From assembly GCA_029062165.1 (NCBI GenBank), contig JAIDQQ010000016.1, forward strand, positions 1 through 64,000: a stretch of DNA of 64,000 nt. The letters are read 5' to 3'. Below, one piece after another: positions 16,551 through 24,933 of the stretch. Every line of letters begins with the position of its first letter. Within the stretch, counting starts at the first letter, position 1. The DNA comes from Ruminococcus sp. (GTDB lineage: Bacteria > Bacillota > Clostridia > Oscillospirales > Ruminococcaceae). A program made the translations under genes and the position numbers. The notes beneath the pieces were generated by a model. That model saw nothing but the letters and a program-made list of their open reading frames with translations. It had not been told where the DNA came from and searched no databases.

Positions 16551-16579
16551 TTGACAAATCACAAAAAGTATGTTATTAT
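16551..16579 (+). promoter_or_regulatory. Sigma-A promoter of the candidate ncRNA
   Basis: TTGACA (16551-16556), a 17-base spacer and TATTAT (16574-16579). There is no ribosome site or credible ORF downstream. Confidence 0.8.
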
Positions 16580-16585
16580 ATATAC

Positions 16586-17008
16586 AACAAAAGGGAAACA
16601 GTATTGAAAGTTCCCTTACAGCTGAATTTACTTGGTCTGGAGTTCGCTCCATGTAGATTAATTACGGCGGAAAGGAAAAGTGAGTCCGATGGAAGAAAGT
16701 CTGAATCAGCAGTGCGAAACCGGTGGGCTTGCTGAATGTCTGGTATAATACAACGTGGGAATATAGGCTTTACGCTTGTTCCGTTGATTGATATAGTGAA
16801 TAGTATTTCCAGTCATAAAGCCGATGTATTGCTGATTTTTCCGGTAAACGTTTTAATAGTTGATGACCTGAAATCATGAAAGGCAAGGATTGATTCCGAT
16901 GAGTATTAATATTATCCGGTAAATTCATTTCTACATATTTTCTTAACAGAAAATCTTACAACTGAATAGCAGAATAACCCCGACATTATTTCATAGCGGG
17001 GTTTTTTT
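16586..17008 (+). ncRNA. Candidate structured non-coding RNA of about 420 nt
   Basis: The unit runs from a strong promoter to an intrinsic terminator without a credible ORF. Local hairpins are visible: AAGGGAA with TTCCCTT (16591-16616); TGGAG-TTCG-CTCCA, a classic UUCG tetraloop (16638-16651); CAGCA with TGCTG (16707-16734); and GGCTTTA with TAAAGCC (about 16767-16822). I could not match tmRNA, RNase P, SRP RNA or a known riboswitch. In Bacillus the 6S RNA gene lies near rarA, which is the convergent neighbour here, so a long or precursor 6S-like RNA is one option. A new RNA class is another. Confidence 0.6.
16976..17008. terminator. Bidirectional terminator between the candidate ncRNA and rarA
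   Basis: AACCCCG (16976-16982) pairs with CGGGGTT (16997-17003), followed by T7 on the plus strand. The rarA stop codon lies in the loop. Confidence 0.9.
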
Positions 17009-18274
17009 GTGCTGTCCGATTATTTTTTTCCGGTAGGCAAGTGCGGATTGTTCCTGTTTGTTGTCGCCGAATTTATAGTAAACATGGTCTTTTATAGCGT
17101 CGGGAAGATACTGCTGTTTAACATAATGGTCACGGAAATCATGCGGATATAAATAATTCTGTCCGTAAACTTCCGCACCTGCTCCGTCATAGTGTGTGTT
17201 CTGAAGATGTCGTGGGAAGTCAAGCGTACCGGAGTTTTTAAGGTCATCAAGTGCGGAGTTTATAGCCTCGTATGCACTGTTGGATTTAGGAGCGGTTGCG
17301 AGTAATATAACCGCCTCCGCTATAGGTAATCTCGCTTCAGGAAGTCCGAGTTGTAACGCCGTATCGACACACGCCTTTGTAATTACAATCGCCTGCGGAT
17401 AAGCAAGTCCTACATCTTCACAGGCGATACACAAAAGCCGTCGGCATAAGGACGTTATATCACCGCTTTCAATCAGTCGGGAAGCGTAATGCAATGAAGC
17501 ATTTTCGTCCGAACCCCTCACCGACTTATGAAAAGCTGACAGAATATCAAAATGCTGGTCACCGTCACGGTCGTAACGCATATTACTTTTCTGTGCGATA
17601 ATCTCTACTGATTCCGACGTTATTTCCACTTTACCGCCGAAACGTTCACCGCATATGAAAGCAAGTTCAGCGGTATTCATAGCCTTACGGACGTCACCGC
17701 CACAGTTATATGCGATAGTCCTTGTTATATCGTCGCTGACCGTTATTTCAACGCCGTTTTCCGCTGATAGTACGGAAAAAGCCCTTTCAACAGCCGGTAT
17801 AATCTTTTCAGGTGTAACCGCTTTAAATTCAAATACTGTACATCTGCTTATAATCGCACTGTATACCGAAAAATATGGGTTTTCAGTCGTCGAGGCGATA
17901 AGTGTTATATCGCCGTTTTCAATGTATTCAAGTAACGTCTGCTGTTGTTTTTTGTTGAGATACTGTATCTCATCGAGATACAATAAAATACCGTTTTCGT
18001 TGCCGAAAGTTCCTATACCGGCGATTACTTCCTTTATATCGGCTACAGACGCTGTTGTACCGTTCAGGCGATACAGATTCATACCGCAGTTATCGGCGAT
18101 AATCCTTGCTACTGTAGTTTTCCCTGTTCCCGAAACTCCATAAAAAATCATATTCGGTACTGTACCGCTTTCGATAATCCGCCGGAGTGGTTTTCCGGCA
18201 GACAGTATGTGTTCCTGACCTACAACTTCGTCAAGAGTTTTCGGACGTATTCTGTCGGCAAGTGGTGATGACAT
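16991..18274 (-). CDS. rarA: Replication-associated recombination protein A (RarA/MgsA), AAA+ ATPase
   Basis: A cytoplasmic clamp-loader-like ATPase acting at stalled replication forks with SSB. The 427-residue protein is full length. It starts with PLADRIRPKTLDEVVGQEHIL, has Walker A GVSGTGKTT (46-54), Walker B LLYLDEIQYL (Asp101/Glu102), sensor I ASTTENPYFS and arginine-finger region SRC, then the family C-terminal lid and tetramerisation region (ARLPIAEAVILLATAPKSN, YLYPHDF). A purine-rich AGAGGGGG precedes the ATG. Confidence 0.96.
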   Translation of the reverse strand: MSSPLADRIRPKTLDEVVGQEHILSAGKPLRRIIESGTVPNMIFYGVSGTGKTTVARIIADNCGMNLYRLNGTTASVADIKEVIAGIGTFGNENGILLYLDEIQYLNKKQQQTLLEYIENGDITLIASTTENPYFSVYSAIISRCTVFEFKAVTPEKIIPAVERAFSVLSAENGVEITVSDDITRTIAYNCGGDVRKAMNTAELAFICGERFGGKVEITSESVEIIAQKSNMRYDRDGDQHFDILSAFHKSVRGSDENASLHYASRLIESGDITSLCRRLLCIACEDVGLAYPQAIVITKACVDTALQLGLPEARLPIAEAVILLATAPKSNSAYEAINSALDDLKNSGTLDFPRHLQNTHYDGAGAEVYGQNYLYPHDFRDHYVKQQYLPDAIKDHVYYKFGDNKQEQSALAYRKKIIGQHKKTPL

Positions 18275-18290
18275 AATATTCCCCCTCTTT

Positions 18291-18375
18291 CTTAATTCAT
18301 AATTGATAATTCATAATGCATAATTATTTTAATTCAAAATTAATAATTCTTAATTCTTAATTATGAATTAAGAAT
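18291..18375. repeat. AT-rich intergenic repeat of TAATTCATAATT-type units
   Basis: Several near-copies of AATTCATAATT and its complement AATTATGAATT follow one another, including the palindrome-like ATTCTTAATTATGAATTAAGAAT. The repeat runs into the last codons of the mreB/mbl-like gene (18368 onward). Confidence 0.7.
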
Positions 18376-19387
18376 ATTTATAAACCGGTGCAGTCTCGAA
18401 ACCGTCGAGAAGATGTTTCATTTTACCGAATGCAAGTGCCGTACCCTTTGCGGCACAGTTCATAGCGTCCTTAGCAATCGTACATTTTATGCCGAGTGTA
18501 CGGTTTATGAGATAGGACAGCCCACCCAGTAACGCACCTCCGCCGGTGAGTAAAAGACCGTTATCATAAATATCTCCGACAAGTTCCGGTGGTGATTCTT
18601 CAAGCACTTTTCTTACGGCTTCCATTATGGAAAATGTATCATCTTCCACAGCCTTGAAAAGTTCTGTTTCGCTCAGAAGTACCTGTGATGGCAGACCTTT
18701 TATGAGACTTCTTCCCTTTACGATAAAACGCACATCGTCTGACGGGTCATAAAGATTACACAGACCTATTTTAACTTTTTCGGCAGTACGTTCGCCAATA
18801 AGCAGTTTATACCGGTTCTGCATATACCGTATTATTGAACGGTCTATGGAATTTCCGGCGGTCTTTATGGTATGCGACGAAACAACACCATTCATGGAAA
18901 CTATAGCTATATCAGTAGTACCGCCCCCGATGTCGACAATCATACGCCCCCTTGCTTTTGTGATGTCCACTTCCGCACCAATCATAGCGGCGACCGGTTC
19001 CTGAATCAGATACACCTGTCTTGCACCGGCAATTCTGGCGGCGTCTACTACCGCACGGCTTTCAATGTCGGTTACAAATGCCGGTACACATATTATGATA
19101 CGTGGTTTTATAAGCTGATGTCCGGAAATTTTTATAATAAATTCACGTATCATACTTTTAGCGAGGTCATCATCTGAAATAACGCCGTCCGTTATGGGAC
19201 GTGCCACATATATATAATCGGGATTTCTGCCAATCATTTCATAGGCGTCTCTGCCTACCGCTAAAACACGTTCAGTACGTGTATTGTAGGCTATAACTGA
19301 CGGTTCATTCAGAACAACGCCCTTATTACCCATACTTATTACGATATTTGAAGTTCCTAAATCTATACCGATATCATTATTTGACAT
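18368..19387 (-). CDS. MreB/Mbl-family actin-like cell-shape protein
   Basis: Forms membrane-associated filaments that guide lateral wall synthesis. The 339-residue protein carries the actin-ATPase motifs: phosphate 1 GIDLGTSNIVI (7-17), phosphate 2 MIVDIGGGTTDIAIVS (about 150-165), adenosine motif LLTGGGALLGGL, and the EPVAAMIGAEVDI connector. It lies alone between recD2 and rarA and not in an mreBCD operon, so it may be an Mbl or MreBH paralogue rather than MreB itself. The last three codons fall in an AT-rich intergenic repeat, so the C-terminus may have been altered. Confidence 0.92.
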   Translation of the reverse strand: MSNNDIGIDLGTSNIVISMGNKGVVLNEPSVIAYNTRTERVLAVGRDAYEMIGRNPDYIYVARPITDGVISDDDLAKSMIREFIIKISGHQLIKPRIIICVPAFVTDIESRAVVDAARIAGARQVYLIQEPVAAMIGAEVDITKARGRMIVDIGGGTTDIAIVSMNGVVSSHTIKTAGNSIDRSIIRYMQNRYKLLIGERTAEKVKIGLCNLYDPSDDVRFIVKGRSLIKGLPSQVLLSETELFKAVEDDTFSIMEAVRKVLEESPPELVGDIYDNGLLLTGGGALLGGLSYLINRTLGIKCTIAKDAMNCAAKGTALAFGKMKHLLDGFETAPVYKYS

Positions 19388-19410
19388 TAATTTTTTTCCT
19401 TTCTTTTATT

Positions 19411-21618
19411 TCAGAACATATTTTTAAGATTTGTATAACGTTCTCTTCCACGGACGTTATCAACCATTCTGTTTATGACATTTTCGTTACCTATTATAAT
19501 AAGAAGTTTTTTAGCACGTGTAACCGCCGTATAGAGTAAATTTCTGTGATTAAGTACGTCCATACCGTCCTGTACCGGTATTATGACGGCTTCAAACTCA
19601 CAGCCCTGACTTTTATGTACGGTCACGGCGTAAGCAAGTTCAATCTGTGTGAGCATTTCAAACGGATATTCAGCTATTCTTCCCTCAAAATCAATACAGG
19701 CTGTTTTTTCCGAAAGATTTATATTTTTTATCCTGCCTATATCGCCATTGAAGATACCCTTACCAGTTTCGCCGTTTTTGTTCCATTCGATGTCATAATT
19801 GTTGATATTCTGCATGACTTTATCACCAGTACGGAAAATTCCGGAAATACTTGTGTATTCCGTTTTAAGACCGTTCTGTGAGTTGATTTCATTCTGGAGT
19901 ATCCGGTTTATTTCGTTAGTACCTAACATTCCCTTGCGTGACGGTGCTAATATCTGAATATCGTCAGCCGATGAATAGCCATACGCCTTAGGAAGTCTTT
20001 CTTTCACGAGGTCAACAATAAGTCTGACTGCCGATTCATTTTCCGGACGTCTGAAAAAAAAGAAATCGCTGTCTTTACGTGACAAGTCAGGATATTCGCC
20101 GTTGACTATCTTATGTGCATTTGTTACTATACAGCTTTTCTGCGACTGTCTGAATATTTCTTCAAGCCTTACGACTTTTACAGCCTGTCCGCTTATGATG
20201 TCATAGAGAAGATTTCCGGCACTGACTGACGGTAACTGGTCACTGTCGCCGGTTATTATGAGTTTACAGGAAGATTTCATAGCACGGAGCAGGGCTTCAA
20301 AAAGAATGACATCAACCATTGAAAACTCGTCTACTATTACGGCATCACAGTTAAGGGGATTTTTTTCATTACGTGAAAATTCGTTGCCGGTATCGGAACG
20401 GACTTCAAGAAGCCTGTGAATAGTTTTAGCGTTATGACCTGTCATATCGGACAGACGTTTTGAAGCACGTCCGGTAGGGGCGGTAAGGAATACTTTCAGA
20501 CCTCTTTTTTCCATGATTGATATTATGGCATTAAGAGTAGTAGTTTTTCCCGTACCTGGACCGCCTGTAAGAATGAATATTTTTTCGGAAACAGCGGATT
20601 CTATAGCCTTACGCTGAAGAGATTCATATTTAATGTTGTTTCTTTTTTCCTCGTCATTGATAAAGAGTTTACAGTTTACCTGATTTTTTCCGGAAGTCAT
20701 AGATAGTATTCTTTTATAGATATATTTTTCCGCTTCATAGTATTCCGGCAGTGAAATATATAATATATTCTCATGATGATATATGTAAAAATTACGTATA
20801 CCTGTTACTTCGTCTTTTACGGAGGCTTTTTTTATAATTTCCATAGTATTTGTTTTATCGTCTTCGGAAAATATTTTAAGTTCCCTGAACATTACGGAAA
20901 CGATAAAATCCAGCATCATACAGGAATGACCGTTACTTTCGGCATGACGACGGAGTTCATGACAGATATAGGCGACAATACGTGAACTGAAATTTTTTTC
21001 TGTACATTCCAGTTCACCGGCGATAATATCGGCTTTTCTGAAATCAAGTCTTATACTTCCTCCACACAGAATATACGGATTTTCTTTTATACTATCAAGA
21101 GATTCAGTACCGTATTCAAGATATATTTTCATTACGTCACTGAAAGGAATGTCATATTTTTTCAGGAAAGATACAAGATTTTTTAAAGCGAAAGCATTTT
21201 TTATTTCCGCAAGAATATTATCGTATCTTTTCTTCGATATTTTCAGTTCAGCGAGCCGTTCCGGTTCTTTTTCGAGAATTTCAAGTGTCTGGTCTCCGAA
21301 ACGTTTCACTATTTTACCGGCAAGTTTCGTACCTATACCCTTTATCGCACCGGAAGCAAGATATTTTTCTATATTTATAGCAGTATCGGGTAATTTTTCC
21401 TCATAGGATTCAATTCTGAACTGTGTTCCGAATCTGCTATGTGTGGTATAATTACCGGTAATAATAAGAGTTTCGCCTTCCTGAACGTTTCCTATTTCAC
21501 CGACAGCGGTTATAAATTCTCCGCCGGAATCAAGGTCAAGGACGGTATAACCGTTTGTATCGTTTCTGAAGACTATATTTTCAACAGTACCCTCAATGCG
21601 TAATGATTGCTGTGCCAT
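19411..21618 (-). CDS. recD2: ATP-dependent RecD2 (RecD-like) DNA helicase
   Basis: An SF1B 5'-3' helicase used in DNA repair outside RecBCD. The 735-residue protein has an N-terminal OB-like domain (1-80), helix-hairpin-helix repeats (about 85-190), and a P-loop GGPGTGKTTT near residue 351. Motif II is VDEFSM, motif III TGDSDQLPSVSAGN, and motif VI region YAVTVHKSQGCEF with AVTRAK at the C-terminus. AGGAGG precedes the ATG. The promoter overlaps the end of the upstream small membrane-protein gene. Confidence 0.96.
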   Translation of the reverse strand: MAQQSLRIEGTVENIVFRNDTNGYTVLDLDSGGEFITAVGEIGNVQEGETLIITGNYTTHSRFGTQFRIESYEEKLPDTAINIEKYLASGAIKGIGTKLAGKIVKRFGDQTLEILEKEPERLAELKISKKRYDNILAEIKNAFALKNLVSFLKKYDIPFSDVMKIYLEYGTESLDSIKENPYILCGGSIRLDFRKADIIAGELECTEKNFSSRIVAYICHELRRHAESNGHSCMMLDFIVSVMFRELKIFSEDDKTNTMEIIKKASVKDEVTGIRNFYIYHHENILYISLPEYYEAEKYIYKRILSMTSGKNQVNCKLFINDEEKRNNIKYESLQRKAIESAVSEKIFILTGGPGTGKTTTLNAIISIMEKRGLKVFLTAPTGRASKRLSDMTGHNAKTIHRLLEVRSDTGNEFSRNEKNPLNCDAVIVDEFSMVDVILFEALLRAMKSSCKLIITGDSDQLPSVSAGNLLYDIISGQAVKVVRLEEIFRQSQKSCIVTNAHKIVNGEYPDLSRKDSDFFFFRRPENESAVRLIVDLVKERLPKAYGYSSADDIQILAPSRKGMLGTNEINRILQNEINSQNGLKTEYTSISGIFRTGDKVMQNINNYDIEWNKNGETGKGIFNGDIGRIKNINLSEKTACIDFEGRIAEYPFEMLTQIELAYAVTVHKSQGCEFEAVIIPVQDGMDVLNHRNLLYTAVTRAKKLLIIIGNENVINRMVDNVRGRERYTNLKNMF

Positions 21619-21648
21619 AAAAAAACCTCCTGAATATTTTACTATTCT

Positions 21649-21677
21649 ATTATACTATGTTATCCGTTTAATTGCAA
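21649..21677 (-). promoter_or_regulatory. Promoter of recD2
   Basis: Minus-strand TTGCAA (21677-21672), a 17-base spacer and TATAAT (21654-21649), overlapping the 3' end of the upstream gene. Confidence 0.7.
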
Positions 21678-22008
21678 ACATTTCCGACAATATTTTTTCA
21701 AGTTCTCCGGAACGTACAATAACAGCCTCCGGATTATCAAGGCAGAATCTCTTACAGAGTGCTGATTTTTCAGTGTCTGCACCATAGTCAAGAAATATTA
21801 TCTTTTCTATGCGAAAATTTCCGCAGGCTATTTTTTCGGAAAGACATTCAAGCCGTAATGAAAATTTATCGTCTTCCGGAAAAACCGGAACGACGGTTAT
21901 ATAATCGGTCAGATTTTCGTTACATGACCTGCTCCGGAACAGGAATACAAATTCAAGGATTGCTATAAATGCGAGTATCATTACGGAAATAACTGTTGCC
22001 ATATCCAT
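21655..22008 (-). CDS. Small single-pass membrane protein of unknown function
   Basis: A 117-residue protein with an N-terminal transmembrane segment (about residues 5-24) and a cytoplasm- or wall-facing alpha/beta domain (RIEKIIFLDYGADTEKSALCKRFCLDNPEAVIVRSGELEKIL). I do not recognise a family. AGGAGGTC sits at a good distance from the ATG. It lies between plsY and recD2 on the same strand, but each neighbour has its own promoter or terminator. Confidence 0.7.
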   Translation of the reverse strand: MDMATVISVMILAFIAILEFVFLFRSRSCNENLTDYITVVPVFPEDDKFSLRLECLSEKIACGNFRIEKIIFLDYGADTEKSALCKRFCLDNPEAVIVRSGELEKILSEMFAIKRIT

Positions 22009-22080
22009 AATAAATGACCTCCTTTCAGAAATAAATCATCATTATATTATATTCCGGAAGCCTGTATAATGTTACAATAA

Positions 22081-22113
22081 AAAAACGTTTCTTTTTACGG
22101 AAACGTTTTTTTA
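22081..22113 (-). terminator. Terminator of plsY
   Basis: AAAAACGTTT (22081-22090) pairs with AAACGTTTTT (22101-22110), with a T-run on the minus strand. Confidence 0.85.
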
Positions 22114-22119
22114 TAGGAT

Positions 22120-22719
22120 TCAGTTTTTTTTCCACAGGAAACTTATATGAGTTTCTTCGCCTCTCCGGATTCTCCGGAAGTTTTCCAGATGTTTGAAGAA
22201 AATTATTACTGAAACTAATGCCATCATTGAAGTACCAATAATATCGCCGGTCATGAAGAAGTATATCAGCGTAAAAATAACAGTTCCGGACGGTGCTACA
22301 ACGGCTATGTAATCGGCAACCAGTGCTATTACCATTTCAGCGAGCAGGAGTAACAAGAATACAACCGGATTATATGACAATATCATACCACCGAGACAGG
22401 CGAGACCTTTTCCGCCATGAAATTTCATGAATACCGGAAAAATATGTCCGAGTATACAGGAAACACCCGATAAAATTCTTGCGGATTCTGTATCCGGAAA
22501 TAATTTCACGGCAATAACGGTCACGGCAAAAGCCTTGAAAATATCGAACAAAGCGGTAAAAATACCGGCTTTCTTACCCATGACTACCGTTATATTTGAA
22601 GCTCCTGCATTTCCCGTACCTTTTTCACGTATGTCAAAACCGTTAAGCTTTGAGATTATGTATGCCGGATTGATATTCCCTACCAGATAGCCAAGAAGTA
22701 TACACAGAAAAATATTCAT
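22120..22719 (-). CDS. plsY: Acyl-phosphate:glycerol-3-phosphate acyltransferase PlsY
   Basis: Makes lysophosphatidate from acyl phosphate and glycerol 3-phosphate, the first membrane phospholipid step in Gram-positive bacteria. The 199-residue protein has five transmembrane segments and the signatures GYLVGNINPAYI, GTGNAGASNI and the loop HIFPVFMKFHGGKGLA, as expected. AGGAGG overlaps an in-frame GTG at 22731 and lies 11 bases before the ATG at 22719, which fits typical PlsY starts. Confidence 0.95.
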   Translation of the reverse strand: MNIFLCILLGYLVGNINPAYIISKLNGFDIREKGTGNAGASNITVVMGKKAGIFTALFDIFKAFAVTVIAVKLFPDTESARILSGVSCILGHIFPVFMKFHGGKGLACLGGMILSYNPVVFLLLLLAEMVIALVADYIAVVAPSGTVIFTLIYFFMTGDIIGTSMMALVSVIIFFKHLENFRRIRRGEETHISFLWKKN

Positions 22720-22737
22720 AAAGAAATACACCTCCTG

Positions 22738-22762
22738 TATTTATATTATACATCATCTCCGG
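22738..22762. repeat. 25-bp exact repeat in a promoter, copy 2
   Basis: Identical to 16415-16439. It includes the plsY -10 box and overlaps the stop codon of the upstream lipoprotein gene. Confidence 0.9.
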
Positions 22763-22773
22763 AAGAATTGCAA
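22745..22773 (-). promoter_or_regulatory. Promoter of plsY
   Basis: Minus-strand TTGCAA (22773-22768), a 17-base spacer and TATAAT (22750-22745). Confidence 0.75.
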
Positions 22774-23651
22774 GCCGAATTTTTATCACCGCTGAATAAC
22801 GATACAAACCACCATATCATTACGATAAGAAATATTACCACCGGAATAAAACAGTAACTTACATTGCCGAGATTCATAAAATCTTCCCATACGGAATATA
22901 ACGGACTTTGAGTTTTTAAAGCGTAGTCAGTTCGTATTCCGATAAATATAACAGTAGGAATAATATATATCATAAACATTATATTATGATAAATTGTAGG
23001 AAATTCCAGTGTACCTTTTAATTTTTGCAGAATCAATACTATAAAGCATATAAGTGACGGTATCGGCATTACCATAATCAACAGACTTATCAGAAACTCA
23101 ACAAGAACTAAAGTAAGAGACCTATTGTATGTATATTCCGGAGTTACAGTATTCGTAATATAATCGTATTCTATTTTGTCAAGAATGACATTTTTCTGCA
23201 AACTGAAACTACATTCTTCTGAAACTTTCAATATATTTCCGTCATTGTCAAGGACAGCTATTTTGAAATTTGTATAATTATCACATAGCTGTTTAAATTC
23301 ATATTTTCCGTTGAGATAAAGTTCAGCGGTATATGTTGAATCATCTGTTTTTTCCATTTTGTAATCGGAAAGTCTGTAATGACAAAGCATACTTCTGTAG
23401 CCGTCGACTTTATAAACTGCAATTTCAGGATTATTTTCTTTTATGACATTCTCTCCGGTATAGGCACTTTCCGTATAGTCCGGACTGTATTTGTCCATTG
23501 GTATGAGAATATCAATTTTTTTATCGTTCATATTTCCGTTGCTTATGGTGACTGTAATCGGATATTTACCATGACAACCACTAAGAAAAAACATACAAGT
23601 AATCAGAAACAACATATATAAGTTATATTTCAGATATTTACGTACTTTCAA
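22746..23651 (-). CDS. Lipoprotein with C-terminal membrane helices, unknown function
   Basis: From a TTG start at 23651 this is a 301-residue protein. It has a lipoprotein signal ending in FFLSGC (Cys26), an extracellular beta-rich domain (about 27-170) and three or four transmembrane helices towards the C-terminus (about 180-285). Architecture of this sort (extracytoplasmic domain plus membrane helices) suggests a sensor or transporter accessory, but I recognise no family. AAGGTG lies six bases before the TTG and directly abuts the alternative ATG at 23657, which favours the TTG. Confidence 0.7.
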   Translation of the reverse strand: MKVRKYLKYNLYMLFLITCMFFLSGCHGKYPITVTISNGNMNDKKIDILIPMDKYSPDYTESAYTGENVIKENNPEIAVYKVDGYRSMLCHYRLSDYKMEKTDDSTYTAELYLNGKYEFKQLCDNYTNFKIAVLDNDGNILKVSEECSFSLQKNVILDKIEYDYITNTVTPEYTYNRSLTLVLVEFLISLLIMVMPIPSLICFIVLILQKLKGTLEFPTIYHNIMFMIYIIPTVIFIGIRTDYALKTQSPLYSVWEDFMNLGNVSYCFIPVVIFLIVMIWWFVSLFSGDKNSACNSSGDDV

Positions 23652-23684
23652 CGGCATCACCTTACTTTAATAAATTTTATTCCT

Positions 23685-23713
23685 ATTATATCACTAAAAT
23701 GCTGAAAAGTCAA
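23685..23713 (-). promoter_or_regulatory. Promoter of the 22746-23651 lipoprotein gene
   Basis: Minus-strand TTGACT (23713-23708), a 17-base spacer and TATAAT (23690-23685). Confidence 0.8.
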
Positions 23714-23724
23714 TCTAAAAATAA

Positions 23725-23769
23725 AAACCAACGCATATTACAAAAAATGTAACATACATTGGTTTTTAA
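23725..23769 (-). terminator. Terminator of the tRNA-Ser pair (bidirectional)
   Basis: AAAACCAA (from about 23728) pairs with TTGGTTTT. The stem extends through further pairs (ATGTTAC-type) to a long hairpin with T-tracts on both sides. Confidence 0.8.
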
Positions 23770-23773
23770 ATGA

Positions 23774-23860
23774 CGCGGATCAAGAGATTCGAACTCTCGC
23801 ACCGATTCCTCGGCCTAATCCCTTAGCAGGGGATCCTCTTAACCACTTGAGTAAATCCGC
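23774..23860 (-). tRNA. tRNA-Ser, anticodon GCT
   Basis: Acceptor GCGGATT/GATCCGC with discriminator G, anticodon loop TGCTAAG (anticodon GCT), a long variable arm and T-loop GTTCGAATC. The 3' CCA is not encoded. Confidence 0.94.
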
Positions 23861-23866
23861 ATAATA

Positions 23867-23955
23867 TGGCGGAGAGGGTGGGATTCGAACCCACGTGACC
23901 GTTAAGTCAAACGGTTTTCAAGACCGCCTCGTTATGACCGCTTCGATACCTCTCC
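23867..23955 (-). tRNA. tRNA-Ser, anticodon TGA
   Basis: Acceptor GGAGAGG/CCTCTCC, anticodon stem CGGTC.. with loop CTTGAAA (anticodon TGA), a long variable arm and T-loop GTTCGAATC. The 3' CCA is encoded. It is co-transcribed with the following tRNA-Ser(GCT), six bases apart. Confidence 0.95.
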
Positions 23956-23992
23956 GTATTTGTAGTTTTATCATTTGCCTTACGACTATTAT

Positions 23993-24021
23993 ATTATATC
24001 ACGGCTTTCAGGAAAAGTCAA
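23993..24021 (-). promoter_or_regulatory. Promoter of the tRNA-Ser pair
   Basis: Minus-strand TTGACT (24021-24016), a 17-base spacer and TATAAT (23998-23993). Confidence 0.8.
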
Positions 24022-24137
24022 GCCTTTACAGTGACGAAAAACAGGTAGTTTTTTGTATTTATTTTGTATATTTTCAACAACAAATCAGCCGGATTAAGAA
24101 AAATTTGCATATTTAAAAATTTTTTTCAAAAATAGAC

Positions 24138-24166
24138 TTTACAGAATTAATTTTTTATTGTAAAAT
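24138..24166 (+). promoter_or_regulatory. Promoter of the pyrH operon
   Basis: TTTACA (24138-24143), a 17-base spacer and TAAAAT (24161-24166), about 30 bases before the pyrH start. Confidence 0.7.
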
Positions 24167-24197
24167 ATACATATAGATTTTTTTGTGAGGTGCTGAT

Positions 24198-24908
24198 ATG
24201 AACCCAAAGTATAAAAGAATATTATTGAAAGTAAGCGGTGAGGCTCTCGCCGGTGACAAGAAAACCGGTCTCAACTTCGACATTATTACTGACATCTGTA
24301 AAAGCATTAAAAAATGTGTTGACGCAGGTGTACAGGTAGCTGTTGTAGTCGGTGGCGGAAACTTCTGGCGTGGACGTTCTTCCGGTGCTATGGACAGAAC
24401 ACGTGCAGACCATATGGGTATGATTGCTACCGCTATGAACGCCCTTGCACTCGCCGACGTACTGGAAACACTCGGCTGTGTCGTGAGAGTTCAGACGGCT
24501 ATCATCATGCAACAGGTTGCAGAACCCTATATCAGAAACAAAGCGGTCAATCACCTTAATAAAGGCAGAGTTGTAATTATCGCCTGTGGTACTGGTAATC
24601 CGTTCTTCTCGACGGATACAGCCGCATCACTCCGTGCTGCCGAGATTGAAGCAGACATCTTCATGAAAGCTACTATGGTTGACGGCGTTTACGACAAAGA
24701 CCCTCATAAATTCGCCGACGCCAAGCGTTACGACAAACTGACATTCAGTCAGATACTCAACGATGATTTAGGCGTTATAGACAGTACAGCCGCTACATTA
24801 TGCCGTGACAATCATATGACAATGCTTGTTTTTGACCTCTCACGCCCCGAAAACATCTATGATGCCGTCATGGGTGAGGACGTCGGAACGATAGTATCAG
24901 TAGAATAA
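24198..24908 (+). CDS. pyrH: UMP kinase
   Basis: Phosphorylates UMP to UDP in pyrimidine nucleotide synthesis; a hexameric amino-acid-kinase-fold enzyme. The 236-residue protein shows [22 protein letters not shown] with nearby [15 protein letters not shown], the [17 protein letters not shown] loop and VYDKDP near residue 165. It is the first gene of the block pyrH-frr-uppS-cdsA-dxr-rseP-ispG-polC. In many Bacillota rpsB and tsf precede pyrH; here tRNA genes lie upstream. Confidence 0.97.
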   Translation: MNPKYKRILLKVSGEALAGDKKTGLNFDIITDICKSIKKCVDAGVQVAVVVGGGNFWRGRSSGAMDRTRADHMGMIATAMNALALADVLETLGCVVRVQTAIIMQQVAEPYIRNKAVNHLNKGRVVIIACGTGNPFFSTDTAASLRAAEIEADIFMKATMVDGVYDKDPHKFADAKRYDKLTFSQILNDDLGVIDSTAATLCRDNHMTMLVFDLSRPENIYDAVMGEDVGTIVSVE

Positions 24909-24933
24909 TTTTAACCGAAAGGAATTTTTTATC

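Noticed and set aside
16586..17008. RNase P RNA, tmRNA, SRP RNA or cobalamin riboswitch
   Set aside because: Their conserved core sequences were looked for and not found; the unit remains unassigned.
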